From the NCBI RefSeq assembly GCF_000013645.1, contig NC_007952.1, positions 1 through 64,000 of the forward strand: a stretch of DNA of 64,000 bases, read 5' to 3'. Origin of the DNA: Paraburkholderia xenovorans LB400 (GTDB lineage Bacteria; Pseudomonadota; Gammaproteobacteria; Burkholderiales; Burkholderiaceae). The notes below the pieces were generated by a model. The model ran no database searches and was not told where the DNA came from. It saw only the letters and a program-made list of their open reading frames with translations. This document shows, piece by piece, positions 8,531-16,578 of the stretch; the stretch's first letter is position 1; the number at the start of each line of letters is the position of its first letter. Position numbers and translations under genes: made by a program.

Positions 8531-8550
8531 TACTGTACAAATATACAGTG
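8531..8550. promoter_or_regulatory. LexA (SOS) box
   Basis: TACTGTACAAATATACAGTG is close to the consensus TACTGTATATATATACAGTA, with the CTG-N10-CAG core intact. It lies immediately upstream of the small gene ending at 8112, in the position of a promoter-blocking operator. No second box of this quality was seen in the window. Confidence 0.8.
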
Positions 8551-8612
8551 TTCGACGCAACCTCGTTTGACGCGCCGATTCCGCCAACCGCTAGCCACGG
8601 TGCGCCGACATG

Positions 8613-9251
8613 TCAGCCGTGAATCACCACTAGCAGCGCTTTCGCCTCGCCCTTGCCGGCGTTGCGGATTGCGTGCGGCTCGTCGGCAACATAACGCGCG
8701 GTATCCGCCGTCTTGAGGCGCTTCGTCGTGCTGGCCGCCTCGATTTCGATCGATCCCTGCAACACGGTCAGATGCTCGCGCGTGCCGGGTTCGTGGGCGT
8801 TCGACGCCAATACTCCGCCCGGCTGCAGCGTCAATTCATACCACTCGAACTTGCCGGCCAGCTCGATCGGCCCCCACACACGCAGCTGGTACCTGGCGTC
8901 GCGCCCGCTCAAAGTGGGGATCTCATGCGGGCCGGAAACGGCGATTGCCTCCGGCGTCTTCTGCGGCGCGAACAGCGAATCGAGACTGACGCCGAGCGCA
9001 TTGGTCAGCCGCCAGGCGACCGCAATGGTCGGATTGGCCTTGTCGCGTTCAATCTCCGAGAGCATCGATTTGGACACGCCGGCCGCGCGCGACAGGTCGT
9101 CAAGCGTCATGCGCCGTTCCGCGCGCAGGCGCTGAATCTGCTCGCCGACGCGCGGCGGCGCCGCAACTGCCGGCACCGACGTTGCGCCCGAAGTAAGTGC
9201 CGCGTCGGCCGCTGCGCGGCGGATACCCGAACTTGCCATTTCCTGACCCAT
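8613..9251 (-). CDS. XRE-family regulator with cupin sensor domain
   Basis: This is a 212-residue regulator. A helix-turn-helix of the Cro/CI type spans about 35-90 (IQRLRAERRMTLDDLSRAAGVSKSMLSEIERDKANPT). A C-terminal cupin at about 130-210 includes HEPGTREHLTVLQGSIEIEA and HAIRNAGKGEAKALLVVIHG. Such proteins sense a small ligand, often an amino acid or amine. It is divergent from kbl-tdh with 150 bases between, so it likely controls threonine breakdown. That target is inferred from position. Confidence 0.88.
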   Translation of the reverse strand: MGQEMASSGIRRAAADAALTSGATSVPAVAAPPRVGEQIQRLRAERRMTLDDLSRAAGVSKSMLSEIERDKANPTIAVAWRLTNALGVSLDSLFAPQKTPEAIAVSGPHEIPTLSGRDARYQLRVWGPIELAGKFEWYELTLQPGGVLASNAHEPGTREHLTVLQGSIEIEAASTTKRLKTADTARYVADEPHAIRNAGKGEAKALLVVIHG

Positions 9252-9400
9252 CGTTTAGAGTTGTTCGACATACCGGATTTTAGTTCGGAAAAACGAAAAT
9301 ATCCGATAAAACTGACAGCCGACTATAACAGGCCGCCTCGTGGTCGCACATGCCGAGCACGCTGACACGGGCGCTTTCACCCTTTTCAGGAGTCTGGTTC

Positions 9401-10600
9401 ATGCGTGACCTATACCTCGCCCATTTGCGCGATACCCTCGAGCAGATTCGCGCTGACGGCTTTTACAAGAACGAGCGCGTGATCGCCAGCCCGCAATCGG
9501 CTGACATTCGTCTCGCCGACGGCGCGGCCGTGCTGAACTTCTGCGCGAACAACTATCTGGGCCTCGCCGACGACGCACGCCTGATCGACGCGGCAAAGCA
9601 GGGTCTGGATAGCGACGGCTTCGGCATGGCGTCGGTGCGCTTCATTTGCGGCACGCAAACCGTGCACAAGGAGCTGGAACAAGCGCTCGCGGCGTTTCTG
9701 CAAACCGACGATTGCATTCTCTACTCCAGCTGTTTCGACGCAAACGGCGGCCTGTTCGAAACCCTGCTCGACGAGAACGACGCGATCATCAGCGACGAAC
9801 TGAACCACGCGAGCATCATCGACGGGGTGCGGCTTTCCAAGGCGAAGCGCTCTCGCTACAAGAACAACGATCTCGCCGATCTCGAAGCCAGACTGATCGA
9901 AGCGCAGGCCGCCGGCGCGCGCTTCAAACTGATCGCCACCGACGGCGTGTTCTCCATGGACGGCATCATCGCCGACCTCGCCGGCATTTGCGACCTGGCC
10001 GACCGTTACGGCGCGCTCGTGATGGTCGACGACTCGCACGCGGTAGGTTTTGTCGGCGAACACGGACGCGGCACGCCGGAACATTGCGGTGTGCTGTCGC
10101 GCGTCGACATCATCACCGGCACGCTGGGAAAAGCACTCGGTGGCGCGTCAGGCGGCTATGTGGCCGCACGCAAGGAGATCGTGGAGTTGCTCCGGCAGCG
10201 CTCACGTCCCTATCTGTTTTCGAACACGCTGACGCCGAGCATTGCCGCCGCCTCGCTGAAGGTGCTCGAACTGCTGGCCAGCGAAGAAGGCGCGCAACTG
10301 CGCGCACGCGTGCGCGAAAACGGCGCTCACTTCCGCAGCAAGATGAGCGCGCTCGGCTTTACCCTCGTGCCCGGCGAACATCCGATCATTCCGGTCATGC
10401 TTGGCGACGCGCAACTCGCATCGAAAATGGCCGATGCGCTCCTGAAGGAAGGCGTCTACGTGATCGGCTTCTCGTTCCCGGTGGTGCCGAAAGGTCGCGC
10501 GCGCATTCGCACGCAGATGAGCGCCGCGCATACGCCCGGGCAGATCGACCGCGCGGTGGATGCCTTCGCGCGCGTCGGCCGTGAACTCGGCGTTATCTGA
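9401..10600 (+). CDS. kbl: 2-amino-3-ketobutyrate CoA ligase (glycine C-acetyltransferase)
   Basis: This 399-residue PLP enzyme of the alpha-oxoamine synthase family converts 2-amino-3-oxobutanoate and CoA to glycine and acetyl-CoA. Family signatures include the ASVRFICGTQ segment, DDSHAVGFVG around residue 210 and the PLP lysine region ITGTLGKALGGASGGY. The ATG at 9401 follows CAGGAG and gives the usual length for Kbl. An in-frame extension to 9350 is not needed. The tdh gene follows 13 bases after the stop, forming the two-step threonine-to-glycine pathway in the cytoplasm. Confidence 0.97.
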   Translation: MRDLYLAHLRDTLEQIRADGFYKNERVIASPQSADIRLADGAAVLNFCANNYLGLADDARLIDAAKQGLDSDGFGMASVRFICGTQTVHKELEQALAAFLQTDDCILYSSCFDANGGLFETLLDENDAIISDELNHASIIDGVRLSKAKRSRYKNNDLADLEARLIEAQAAGARFKLIATDGVFSMDGIIADLAGICDLADRYGALVMVDDSHAVGFVGEHGRGTPEHCGVLSRVDIITGTLGKALGGASGGYVAARKEIVELLRQRSRPYLFSNTLTPSIAAASLKVLELLASEEGAQLRARVRENGAHFRSKMSALGFTLVPGEHPIIPVMLGDAQLASKMADALLKEGVYVIGFSFPVVPKGRARIRTQMSAAHTPGQIDRAVDAFARVGRELGVI

Positions 10601-10613
10601 TACGGAGGCGCAC

Positions 10614-11645
10614 ATGAAAGCATTGGCAAAACTCGAACGCGCTCCGGGCCTCACGCTTACGGACGTCAAGAAACCCGAAGTCGGCCATAACGACGTGATG
10701 ATCCGCATCACGCGCACCGCGATTTGCGGCACGGACATTCACATCTGGAAGTGGGACGACTGGGCGCAGAAAACGATTCCTGTGCCGATGCATGTCGGCC
10801 ACGAATACGTGGGTGAAATCGTCGAAATGGGCCAGGAAGTGCGCGGCTTTGCGATCGGCGACCGTGTGTCCGGCGAAGGACATATCACGTGCGGCTTCTG
10901 TCGCAATTGTCGCGCGGGCCGCAGGCATTTGTGCCGCAATACGGTGGGCGTCGGCGTGAATCGTGAGGGGGCGTTCGCCGAGTATCTGGTGATTCCGGCC
11001 TTCAACGCATTCAAGATTCCGCCCGAGATTTCCGACGACCTCGCCGCTATTTTCGATCCGTTCGGCAACGCCACGCATACTGCGCTGTCGTTCAATCTGG
11101 TCGGCGAAGACGTGTTGATTACCGGCGCCGGCCCCATCGGCATCATGGCGGTGGCGATCGCGAAGCACGTCGGCGCGCGCAACGTGGTGATTACCGACGT
11201 CAACGACTATCGCCTCGAACTCGCGCGCAAGATGGGCGCCACGCGTGCAGTCAACGTCTCGCGCGAATCGTTGCGCGACGTGATGGCGGATCTGCACATG
11301 GCCGAAGGTTTCGACGTCGGCCTGGAAATGTCCGGTGTGCCGAGCGCGTTCACCGGCATGCTCGAAGCAATGAACCACGGCGGCAAGATCGCGCTGCTCG
11401 GCATTCCGCCCGCGCAGACCGCGATCGACTGGACTCAGGTGATCTTTAAAGGCCTCGAAATCAAGGGCATTTATGGGCGCGAGATGTTCGAGACCTGGTA
11501 CAAGATGGTGGCGATGCTGCAAAGCGGGCTGGATCTGTCGCCGATCCTCACACACCATTTCAAGGTCGACGACTATCGGGAAGCGTTCGCCACGATGCTC
11601 TCAGGCGAGAGCGGCAAAGTGATTCTCGACTGGACCGCCGCGTGA
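10614..11645 (+). CDS. tdh: L-threonine 3-dehydrogenase
   Basis: This 343-residue zinc-dependent medium-chain dehydrogenase oxidises threonine to 2-amino-3-oxobutanoate with NAD. Catalytic zinc ligands lie in AICGTDIHIWKWD and GHEYVGEI. A structural zinc site carries the cysteines of CGFCRNCRAGRRHLC. The Rossmann motif is TGAGPIGIMA. The start at 10614 has GGAGG upstream (tacggaggcgcacATG). Its product is the substrate of the Kbl enzyme encoded immediately before it. Regulation probably comes from the divergent XRE-cupin gene. Confidence 0.97.
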   Translation: MKALAKLERAPGLTLTDVKKPEVGHNDVMIRITRTAICGTDIHIWKWDDWAQKTIPVPMHVGHEYVGEIVEMGQEVRGFAIGDRVSGEGHITCGFCRNCRAGRRHLCRNTVGVGVNREGAFAEYLVIPAFNAFKIPPEISDDLAAIFDPFGNATHTALSFNLVGEDVLITGAGPIGIMAVAIAKHVGARNVVITDVNDYRLELARKMGATRAVNVSRESLRDVMADLHMAEGFDVGLEMSGVPSAFTGMLEAMNHGGKIALLGIPPAQTAIDWTQVIFKGLEIKGIYGREMFETWYKMVAMLQSGLDLSPILTHHFKVDDYREAFATMLSGESGKVILDWTAA

Positions 11646-11698
11646 GTTAGCACGCCAGTCTGCGCATTACCGCGTGTAGCAATGCCCGCGGCCAACAA

Positions 11699-11733
11699 CG
11701 CCCGCACCGCGCTCACCCGCCTGCGGGCGTTTT
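11699..11733 (+). terminator. rho-independent terminator after tdh
   Basis: CGCCCGCA at 11699-11706 pairs perfectly with TGCGGGCG at 11722-11729, followed by TTTT. It stops transcription of kbl-tdh. The hairpin overlaps the last codons of the convergent YceI gene. Confidence 0.7.
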
Positions 11734-12363
11734 GACGAACTCGGCCTGAATGCGCACATGAATATCGTCGCCGACGGCCGGATACCACGTAGCCAGTCCA
11801 AACCTGGCGCGACTGAAACGACCCTCGGCGGAAAAACCGAGCGTGTCTTTTTTCGTGAGCGGATCAGGCGCAAAACCGTTGAAGGTGACATCGAGCGTGA
11901 CCGGTTGCGTGACGCCGTGAATCGTCAGATCGCCGGTCAACGTGCCGCGCGACTCGCCGGTGCGCTCAAATCGCGTGCTGACAAAGCGGATCTCCGGATA
12001 GCGCTCCACGTCGAGCATGCTGCCGCTCTTCACCATTTTGTCGAGCAGCGGCACATTCGTATCGATGCTCGCGGCGTCGATCGTGACCGACGTCGTGCTC
12101 CTGTCCAGACCGCCTTCATTCCAGTCGAGCTCTCCCTTCTTGCGATCGAAGCGCGCCGTAAAGCGCGAATACTTGAAGTGATCGATGTCGAAGGTGATGC
12201 TGCAGTGATCCGGATCGATTTCGTAGCGGCCCGGCGGCACACGCGCTTCGTTCTGGCTGACCGAATGCGTGAGCACTTGCAAAGGCGTGCAGGCCGCCGC
12301 CGTCAGTAGCATTGCGCTCAGGAAGGCGCGCACAAACGTGGCGCGGAGAGTCAGTGTGCTCAT
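11713..12363 (-). CDS. YceI-family lipoprotein
   Basis: This 216-residue protein has a lipoprotein-type signal: MSTLTLRATFVRAFLSAM followed by LTAAAC, with the cysteine near residue 25. The YceI beta-barrel domain follows (YEIDPDHCSITFDIDHFKYSRFTARFDRK, then GDLTIHGVTQPVTLDVTF). Members bind isoprenoid or amide lipids in the periplasm. The ATG at 12363 is chosen because it gives a proper signal peptide; the open frame extends to 12489. It is divergent from a TetR gene 108 bases away, a likely regulator. Confidence 0.88.
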   Translation of the reverse strand: MSTLTLRATFVRAFLSAMLLTAAACTPLQVLTHSVSQNEARVPPGRYEIDPDHCSITFDIDHFKYSRFTARFDRKKGELDWNEGGLDRSTTSVTIDAASIDTNVPLLDKMVKSGSMLDVERYPEIRFVSTRFERTGESRGTLTGDLTIHGVTQPVTLDVTFNGFAPDPLTKKDTLGFSAEGRFSRARFGLATWYPAVGDDIHVRIQAEFVKTPAGG

Positions 12364-12471
12364 GAAGTTCGTTCCCGTTGACCGATTCCGCTCAAGATAA
12401 CAGTTCGCACACCCAACCCGCAAAAACGCGAAAGACTTGACGAGGGAGAATGATCGTTCTACCCTTCGTTC

Positions 12472-13137
12472 ATGGCTACCGAAACTCACATTGAATCAGT
12501 GCCGCCGGGCAGCGCCCGCGAGCGGCTGCTGGATGCGGCGGAGGCGTTGATCTACGCCGGCGGCATTCACGCAACCGGCGTGGACGCGATCGTCAAGCAG
12601 TCCGGCACGGCGCGCAAAAGCTTCTACACGCATTTCGAATCGAAAGACGCACTCGTGGCGGCTGCGCTCGACCGGCGCGACGAACGCTGGATGAACTGGT
12701 TCATCGCAGGCACGCAACGGCACGGTAAGACGGCGCGCAAACGTCTGCTCGGCATGTTCGAGGTGCTGCGCGAATGGTTTGCGTCGAAAGATTTTCATGG
12801 TTGCGCGTTTCTGAATGCGTCCGGTGAGATCGCTTCCGCGGACGATCCGATCAGGATCGTCGCGCGCAAACACAAGGAACGCCTGCTGGCGTTCGTGCGG
12901 ACCGAATGCGACGGGTTGGCTGCGGAGTCGGGCATGGATGCCCGCCGCGCCGCGCGTCTGTCGCGTCAATGGTTGATCCTGCTCGACGGCGCGATTGCCG
13001 TCGCGCTGGTAAGCGGCGAGCCCGATGCGGCGCTCGACGCGCAAGCTGCAGCCCAAGTCCTGCTCGACGCGGAGTGTGCGTGCGAGCGAGGCACACCGCC
13101 AAGCAAACGACCGCCATCCCGGCGAACCGCAACCTGA
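12472..13137 (+). CDS. TetR-family transcriptional regulator
   Basis: This is a 221-residue protein with a typical TetR helix-turn-helix at about 17-63 (RERLLDAAEALIYAGGIHATGVDAIVKQSG, then KSFYTHFESKDALV). A helical ligand-binding domain follows (WMNWFIAGTQ, FHGCAFLNASGEIA). It is divergent from the YceI gene and only 13 bases upstream of an NTF2-like gene, so it probably controls one or both. The ligand is unknown. Confidence 0.9.
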   Translation: MATETHIESVPPGSARERLLDAAEALIYAGGIHATGVDAIVKQSGTARKSFYTHFESKDALVAAALDRRDERWMNWFIAGTQRHGKTARKRLLGMFEVLREWFASKDFHGCAFLNASGEIASADDPIRIVARKHKERLLAFVRTECDGLAAESGMDARRAARLSRQWLILLDGAIAVALVSGEPDAALDAQAAAQVLLDAECACERGTPPSKRPPSRRTAT

Positions 13138-13150
13138 CCGAGGAACCATC

Positions 13151-13630
13151 ATGACCGATCCGATCGAAACCCGTCCGCCGCTGCCGCCATTCACACGCGA
13201 AACCGCCATCCAGAAAGTGCGCGCCGCGGAAGACGGCTGGAATACCCGCGACCCCGAGCGCGTGTCACTCGCCTACACAAAAGACAGCGTATGGCGCAAC
13301 CGTGCCGAGTTCACGAATGGTCGCGCGGAGATCGTCGGCCTGTTGCGGCGCAAATGGGCGAAAGAGCTCGACTACCGTCTGATCAAGGAACTGTGGGCGT
13401 TCACCGATAACCGCATTGCGGTGCGCTTTGCCTACGAATGGCACGACGATTCGAACAACTGGTTCCGCTCGTACGGCAACGAGAACTGGGAATTCGACGA
13501 ACATGGACTGATGGCGCGCCGTCATGCCAGCATCAACGATATGCCGATCCGCGAAGCCGACCGCCTTTATCACTGGCCGCTCGGCCGCCGCCCTGACGAC
13601 CATCCGGGCCTGTCCGATCTCGGTCTCTGA
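13151..13630 (+). CDS. NTF2-like protein of the DUF1348 family
   Basis: This 159-residue protein has the SnoaL/NTF2-like cone fold of DUF1348 (EDGWNTRDPERVSLAYT, WRNRAEFTNGR, RFAYEWHDDSNNWFRSYGNENWEF). The start is the ATG at 13151 behind GAGGAA. It has no known reaction. It follows the TetR gene closely and is likely co-transcribed with it. Confidence 0.85.
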   Translation: MTDPIETRPPLPPFTRETAIQKVRAAEDGWNTRDPERVSLAYTKDSVWRNRAEFTNGRAEIVGLLRRKWAKELDYRLIKELWAFTDNRIAVRFAYEWHDDSNNWFRSYGNENWEFDEHGLMARRHASINDMPIREADRLYHWPLGRRPDDHPGLSDLGL

Positions 13631-13841
13631 TCTACACGGCGAACGCCTGCTGCGCGTTCACCGCTCCGACATGGGTTCTCCGTTATTGTTGCGTCTGCGC
13701 TTGCGGGCACGTCGTGTGCCCGCGCGCCCGAGCGTGTCCTCAACATCGTGCTGACGGGTTGAGGTACAGTGCGCGACGGACGGCACACAAGCATACCCGG
13801 AACACAGATGACGCCGGCGCTCGACCGGCGGCGGAGAATAC

Positions 13842-14360
13842 ATGCATTTTCGGCAGATCAACAAGAACATCCGACGCGCGGCACTTGCGCTTGTTGCCAG
13901 CCTGGCCGCGGCGTCCGCCGCGCACGCAGGCAACTGGTGCGAAGGCGGCGTATGGGTCGACGCCATGCTGGGTTCGTATCACATCAACCCGGACCCGGAC
14001 ACCCATTTCGAACAGTTCAACCCGGGACTCGGCGTCGAATGCTGGCTCAATAACCAATGGGCGCTGACTGCCGGCGGCTTTCGTAATTCACTGCGCCGGC
14101 CTTCGTATTACGGCGGCGGTGTGTGGGCGCCGGAGTTCGCGCATTGGGGCATCGTGCGGATCGCGGCGATCGGCGGGATCATCTCGGGATATAACTACGG
14201 CAACTGGGGTTTGGGCCGCAATCATACGATCGGCCCGGTGGTCGCGCCGATCGTCATGGTCGAATACAAGCGGGTGGGTGCGAACTTCATTGTGATTCCG
14301 CCGATCCCATCGGATGATCTTCCGTTTACGATCGGGTTTCAGTTGAAGGTGAAGTTCTAG
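13842..14360 (+). CDS. secreted outer-membrane beta-barrel-like protein
   Basis: This is a 172-residue protein. It has a Sec signal peptide of about 29 residues (basic start, then ALALVASLAAASAAHA). The rest is rich in Gly, Asn and aromatic residues in alternating strands, ending in the typical aromatic C-terminus (GFQLKVKF). Segments such as GLGVECWLNNQWALTAGG fit a small barrel of 8 strands. I do not assign an enzymatic family; a PagL/PagP-like barrel is possible but unsupported. It is alone in its transcription unit, with the repeat cluster behind it. Confidence 0.75.
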   Translation: MHFRQINKNIRRAALALVASLAAASAAHAGNWCEGGVWVDAMLGSYHINPDPDTHFEQFNPGLGVECWLNNQWALTAGGFRNSLRRPSYYGGGVWAPEFAHWGIVRIAAIGGIISGYNYGNWGLGRNHTIGPVVAPIVMVEYKRVGANFIVIPPIPSDDLPFTIGFQLKVKF

Positions 14361-14383
14361 TCCATTGTCGTGATGCGCCTCTA

Positions 14384-14787
14384 TAGGTGAGTGATTCCAG
14401 GATGGTGAGGAATTCCAGGAGATGACCTCATCCGCATCAACGGTGAAGCTTTCCAGGAGACCGATCGAGTTCGCTTAAAGGTGAGCCGTTCCAGGACCCG
14501 AACAGCACCTCGACCGCTTATGAAGATACATAAGGTGAGGAGTTCCAGGAGATCGTGCGAAAAGGTGAGCGATTCCAGGAGGTGAGCGATCGGCACATTG
14601 AATCCGCACCAACGATAAGGTGAGGATTTCCAGGGAGTTTCTTCATCGCCACCAACGGCGGATCAACTGTCTGTGTTCGTAAAGTGCACGGCTGCGTTCC
14701 GATAGGTGAGGATATTCGGGAGCCGGCGAGGTGAGAATATGGCCACCTGTGTGCGCACTTCAAATACAAAGGTGAGGGAATTCGGGA
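14384..14787 (-). repeat. cluster of nine reverse-orientation iteron-like repeats, mostly a variant subfamily
   Basis: Copies start at about 14384, 14403, 14440, 14477, 14531, 14561, 14617, 14703 and 14768. The first seven read AAGGTGAGnnnTTCCAGGA, while the last two end TTCGGGA as at the origin. A truncated copy lies at 14729 (GAGGTGAGAATAT). They fill most of the non-coding region between the barrel gene and the marR gene; nothing else was recognised there. Confidence 0.85.
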
Positions 14788-14889
14788 GCACAACTCCGAA
14801 CCCTTGTCAGCCCGATTTTCGATGATCTTGACATTGGTTTCCTAGGAAACTAATATCCGCTCAATGCTCTCCGCTACTCCGTTTACCCC

Positions 14890-15411
14890 ATGCAAGGTTC
14901 TCGTCAGAAAGACAACGCCAATACGCCAACTCGCAAGAAGCCCGCGGCGGCGGATCGAAAGAAACCCGTTAGCGGTCTCGAAGCACACGTCGGTTACTGG
15001 CTGCGCTTCGTATCGAATCACGTATCGCACGGGTTCCAGACGAAAGTCGAAGCCCACGGCGTAACCGTGTCCGAGTGGGTGCTGTTACGCGAGATTTACA
15101 GCTCGGGTCCCACGTCCGCCACGGCGCTGGCCGCACGCACCGGCATGACCAAGGGCGCGGTGTCGAAACTGCTGGCGCGTATTGAAGCCAAGGCGCTGCT
15201 CGAACGCGAGACGGTCGAAGAAGACCGCCGCAATCACGTCGTCGCGTTGAGCGCGGCGGGACTGGAGCTCGTTCCCGAACTGGCGCGGCTGGCCGATCAG
15301 AACGACGAAGAGTTCTTCGGCCACCTGCCCGCTCCGGTCAAAACGGCGATTGTCGACGCCATGAAAAACGTGGTCGCCGTTCACGGTCTGAAAGCGGTTC
15401 CCATCGAATAA
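14890..15411 (+). CDS. MarR-family transcriptional regulator
   Basis: This 173-residue protein has a basic N-terminal tail (about 30 residues, Lys/Arg/Pro-rich) followed by a MarR winged helix. The DNA-binding part reads SATALAARTGMTKGAVSKLLARIEAKALLERE, and the wing EEDRRNHVVALSAAG. The ATG at 14890 has only a weak ribosome site. It heads a group with a DUF1398 gene and an AlkD-like gene on the same strand. Confidence 0.9.
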   Translation: MQGSRQKDNANTPTRKKPAAADRKKPVSGLEAHVGYWLRFVSNHVSHGFQTKVEAHGVTVSEWVLLREIYSSGPTSATALAARTGMTKGAVSKLLARIEAKALLERETVEEDRRNHVVALSAAGLELVPELARLADQNDEEFFGHLPAPVKTAIVDAMKNVVAVHGLKAVPIE

Positions 15412-15436
15412 ACGCGCAATCGTGCTGGAGATAATC

Positions 15437-15844
15437 ATGTCCGCAAAGCTCAATGAAGCAAGCCGCCGCGTCGCCGAAAACTGTGCGCAGCGCTCCCACA
15501 ACGGTACGATCGACTTCGGCTCGGTGGTGCGTGCGCTCGGTGAGGCTGGCGTCGAATCGTATTTCACCGATTATCGTCGTGGCGAGCATACGTACTACGC
15601 GCCCAGCGGCGAGACGCACGTGATCGCATTGCCGCTGCCGGACACCGCCATTGCGAACGCATTCGACGCCGATGCTGTGAACCAGGCCGTGCGCGGCGCA
15701 CAAAGCGGCGCGGTCAAATACGCGGAGTTCGTGAGCCGAACCCTGGCGGCAGGATGCGTCGGCTATTTCGTCTGGATCGCGGGACGCCAGGTGCAGTATT
15801 TCGGCCGGCGCGGCGAGATTCACGTGGAGCGCTTTCCGCAATGA
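15437..15844 (+). CDS. DUF1398-family protein
   Basis: This 135-residue protein matches the DUF1398 pattern: an N-terminal helix, GVESYFTDYRRGEHTYYAPSGE, then SRTLAAGCVGYFVWIAGRQVQYFGRRGEIHVE at the C-terminus. Function is unknown. The ATG at 15437 follows TGGAGAT. Its stop overlaps the next start (ATGA), so it is translationally coupled to the AlkD-like gene. Confidence 0.85.
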   Translation: MSAKLNEASRRVAENCAQRSHNGTIDFGSVVRALGEAGVESYFTDYRRGEHTYYAPSGETHVIALPLPDTAIANAFDADAVNQAVRGAQSGAVKYAEFVSRTLAAGCVGYFVWIAGRQVQYFGRRGEIHVERFPQ

Positions 15845-16536
15845 CGCCCGACGCTTTCGCGAGCGAGATCGGGGCCGCGCTCGCCCCGCACGCCAACGCG
15901 GAGCGCGCGCTCGCGATGCGCGCCTACATGCGCCACCAGTTCGAGTTCATCGGCGTGCCGACGCCGCTGCGGCGGCAGGCGGTATTGCCGGTACTAAAGG
16001 CGCTGCAAGTGCAGAACGCCGACTATCTGCTGGCGTGCGCCCATGTCTTGTGGACCATGCCGGCGCGCGAGTACCAGTATGTCGCCACGGATCTGCTGGC
16101 GCGCAAATGGAAGACGCTCGCGCTGGGCGACATCGCGCGTCTGCTGACAATCGCGCAGCATGCTTCGTGGTGGGATTCGGTCGATCCGCTCGCGGCCGTG
16201 GTCGGCGACGTGCTGAAAGCGGCGCGAGTCGAGGCACTGCAGGCGCAGGCCGCGATGGACACCGCGCTTCGGCACGAATCGCTATGGGTGCGGCGCATTG
16301 CAATGATTCATCAACTCGGCTGGCGCGAGCATACCGACGAAGACCGGCTGTTCGCGTACGCGCGTGCGCTGGCCGCGGAAAGCGACTTCTTTATCCGCAA
16401 AGCGATCGGCTGGGCCTTGCGGGATTACGCGCGGCACGCGCCCGACGTGGTGAGCGGCTTTCTGTCGACTTCGCGGGACCTTATATCGCCGCTCACTCTG
16501 CGCGAAGCATCAAAGCATCTGCCGCCGATCTGCTGA
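15841..16536 (+). CDS. AlkD-like DNA alkylation repair protein
   Basis: This 231-residue HEAT-repeat protein resembles the AlkD family of DNA glycosylases. Visible features are YMRHQFEFIGVPTPLRRQ near the start, the WDSVDPLA segment at about 110 and WVRRIAMIHQLGW, FFIRKAIGWALRDYARHAPDVV near the end. AlkD enzymes remove cationic alkylated bases without base flipping. The ATG at 15841 overlaps the previous stop. Activity is inferred from family. Confidence 0.88.
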   Translation: MTPDAFASEIGAALAPHANAERALAMRAYMRHQFEFIGVPTPLRRQAVLPVLKALQVQNADYLLACAHVLWTMPAREYQYVATDLLARKWKTLALGDIARLLTIAQHASWWDSVDPLAAVVGDVLKAARVEALQAQAAMDTALRHESLWVRRIAMIHQLGWREHTDEDRLFAYARALAAESDFFIRKAIGWALRDYARHAPDVVSGFLSTSRDLISPLTLREASKHLPPIC

Positions 16537-16578
16537 ATTCGCCTGCACTCTGAACGCACAACTTTCGGCGTGTGAACG

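Noticed and set aside
13703..13722. Hairpin GCGGGCAC/GTGCCCGC after the DUF1348 gene
   Set aside because: The stem is strong but no T-run follows, so an intrinsic terminator cannot be claimed.
14384..14787. Repeats resembling a CRISPR array
   Set aside because: Repeat units are about 20 bases with spacing from 0 to 90 bases, the units vary, and no cas genes are nearby. The same unit occurs at the origin and elsewhere.
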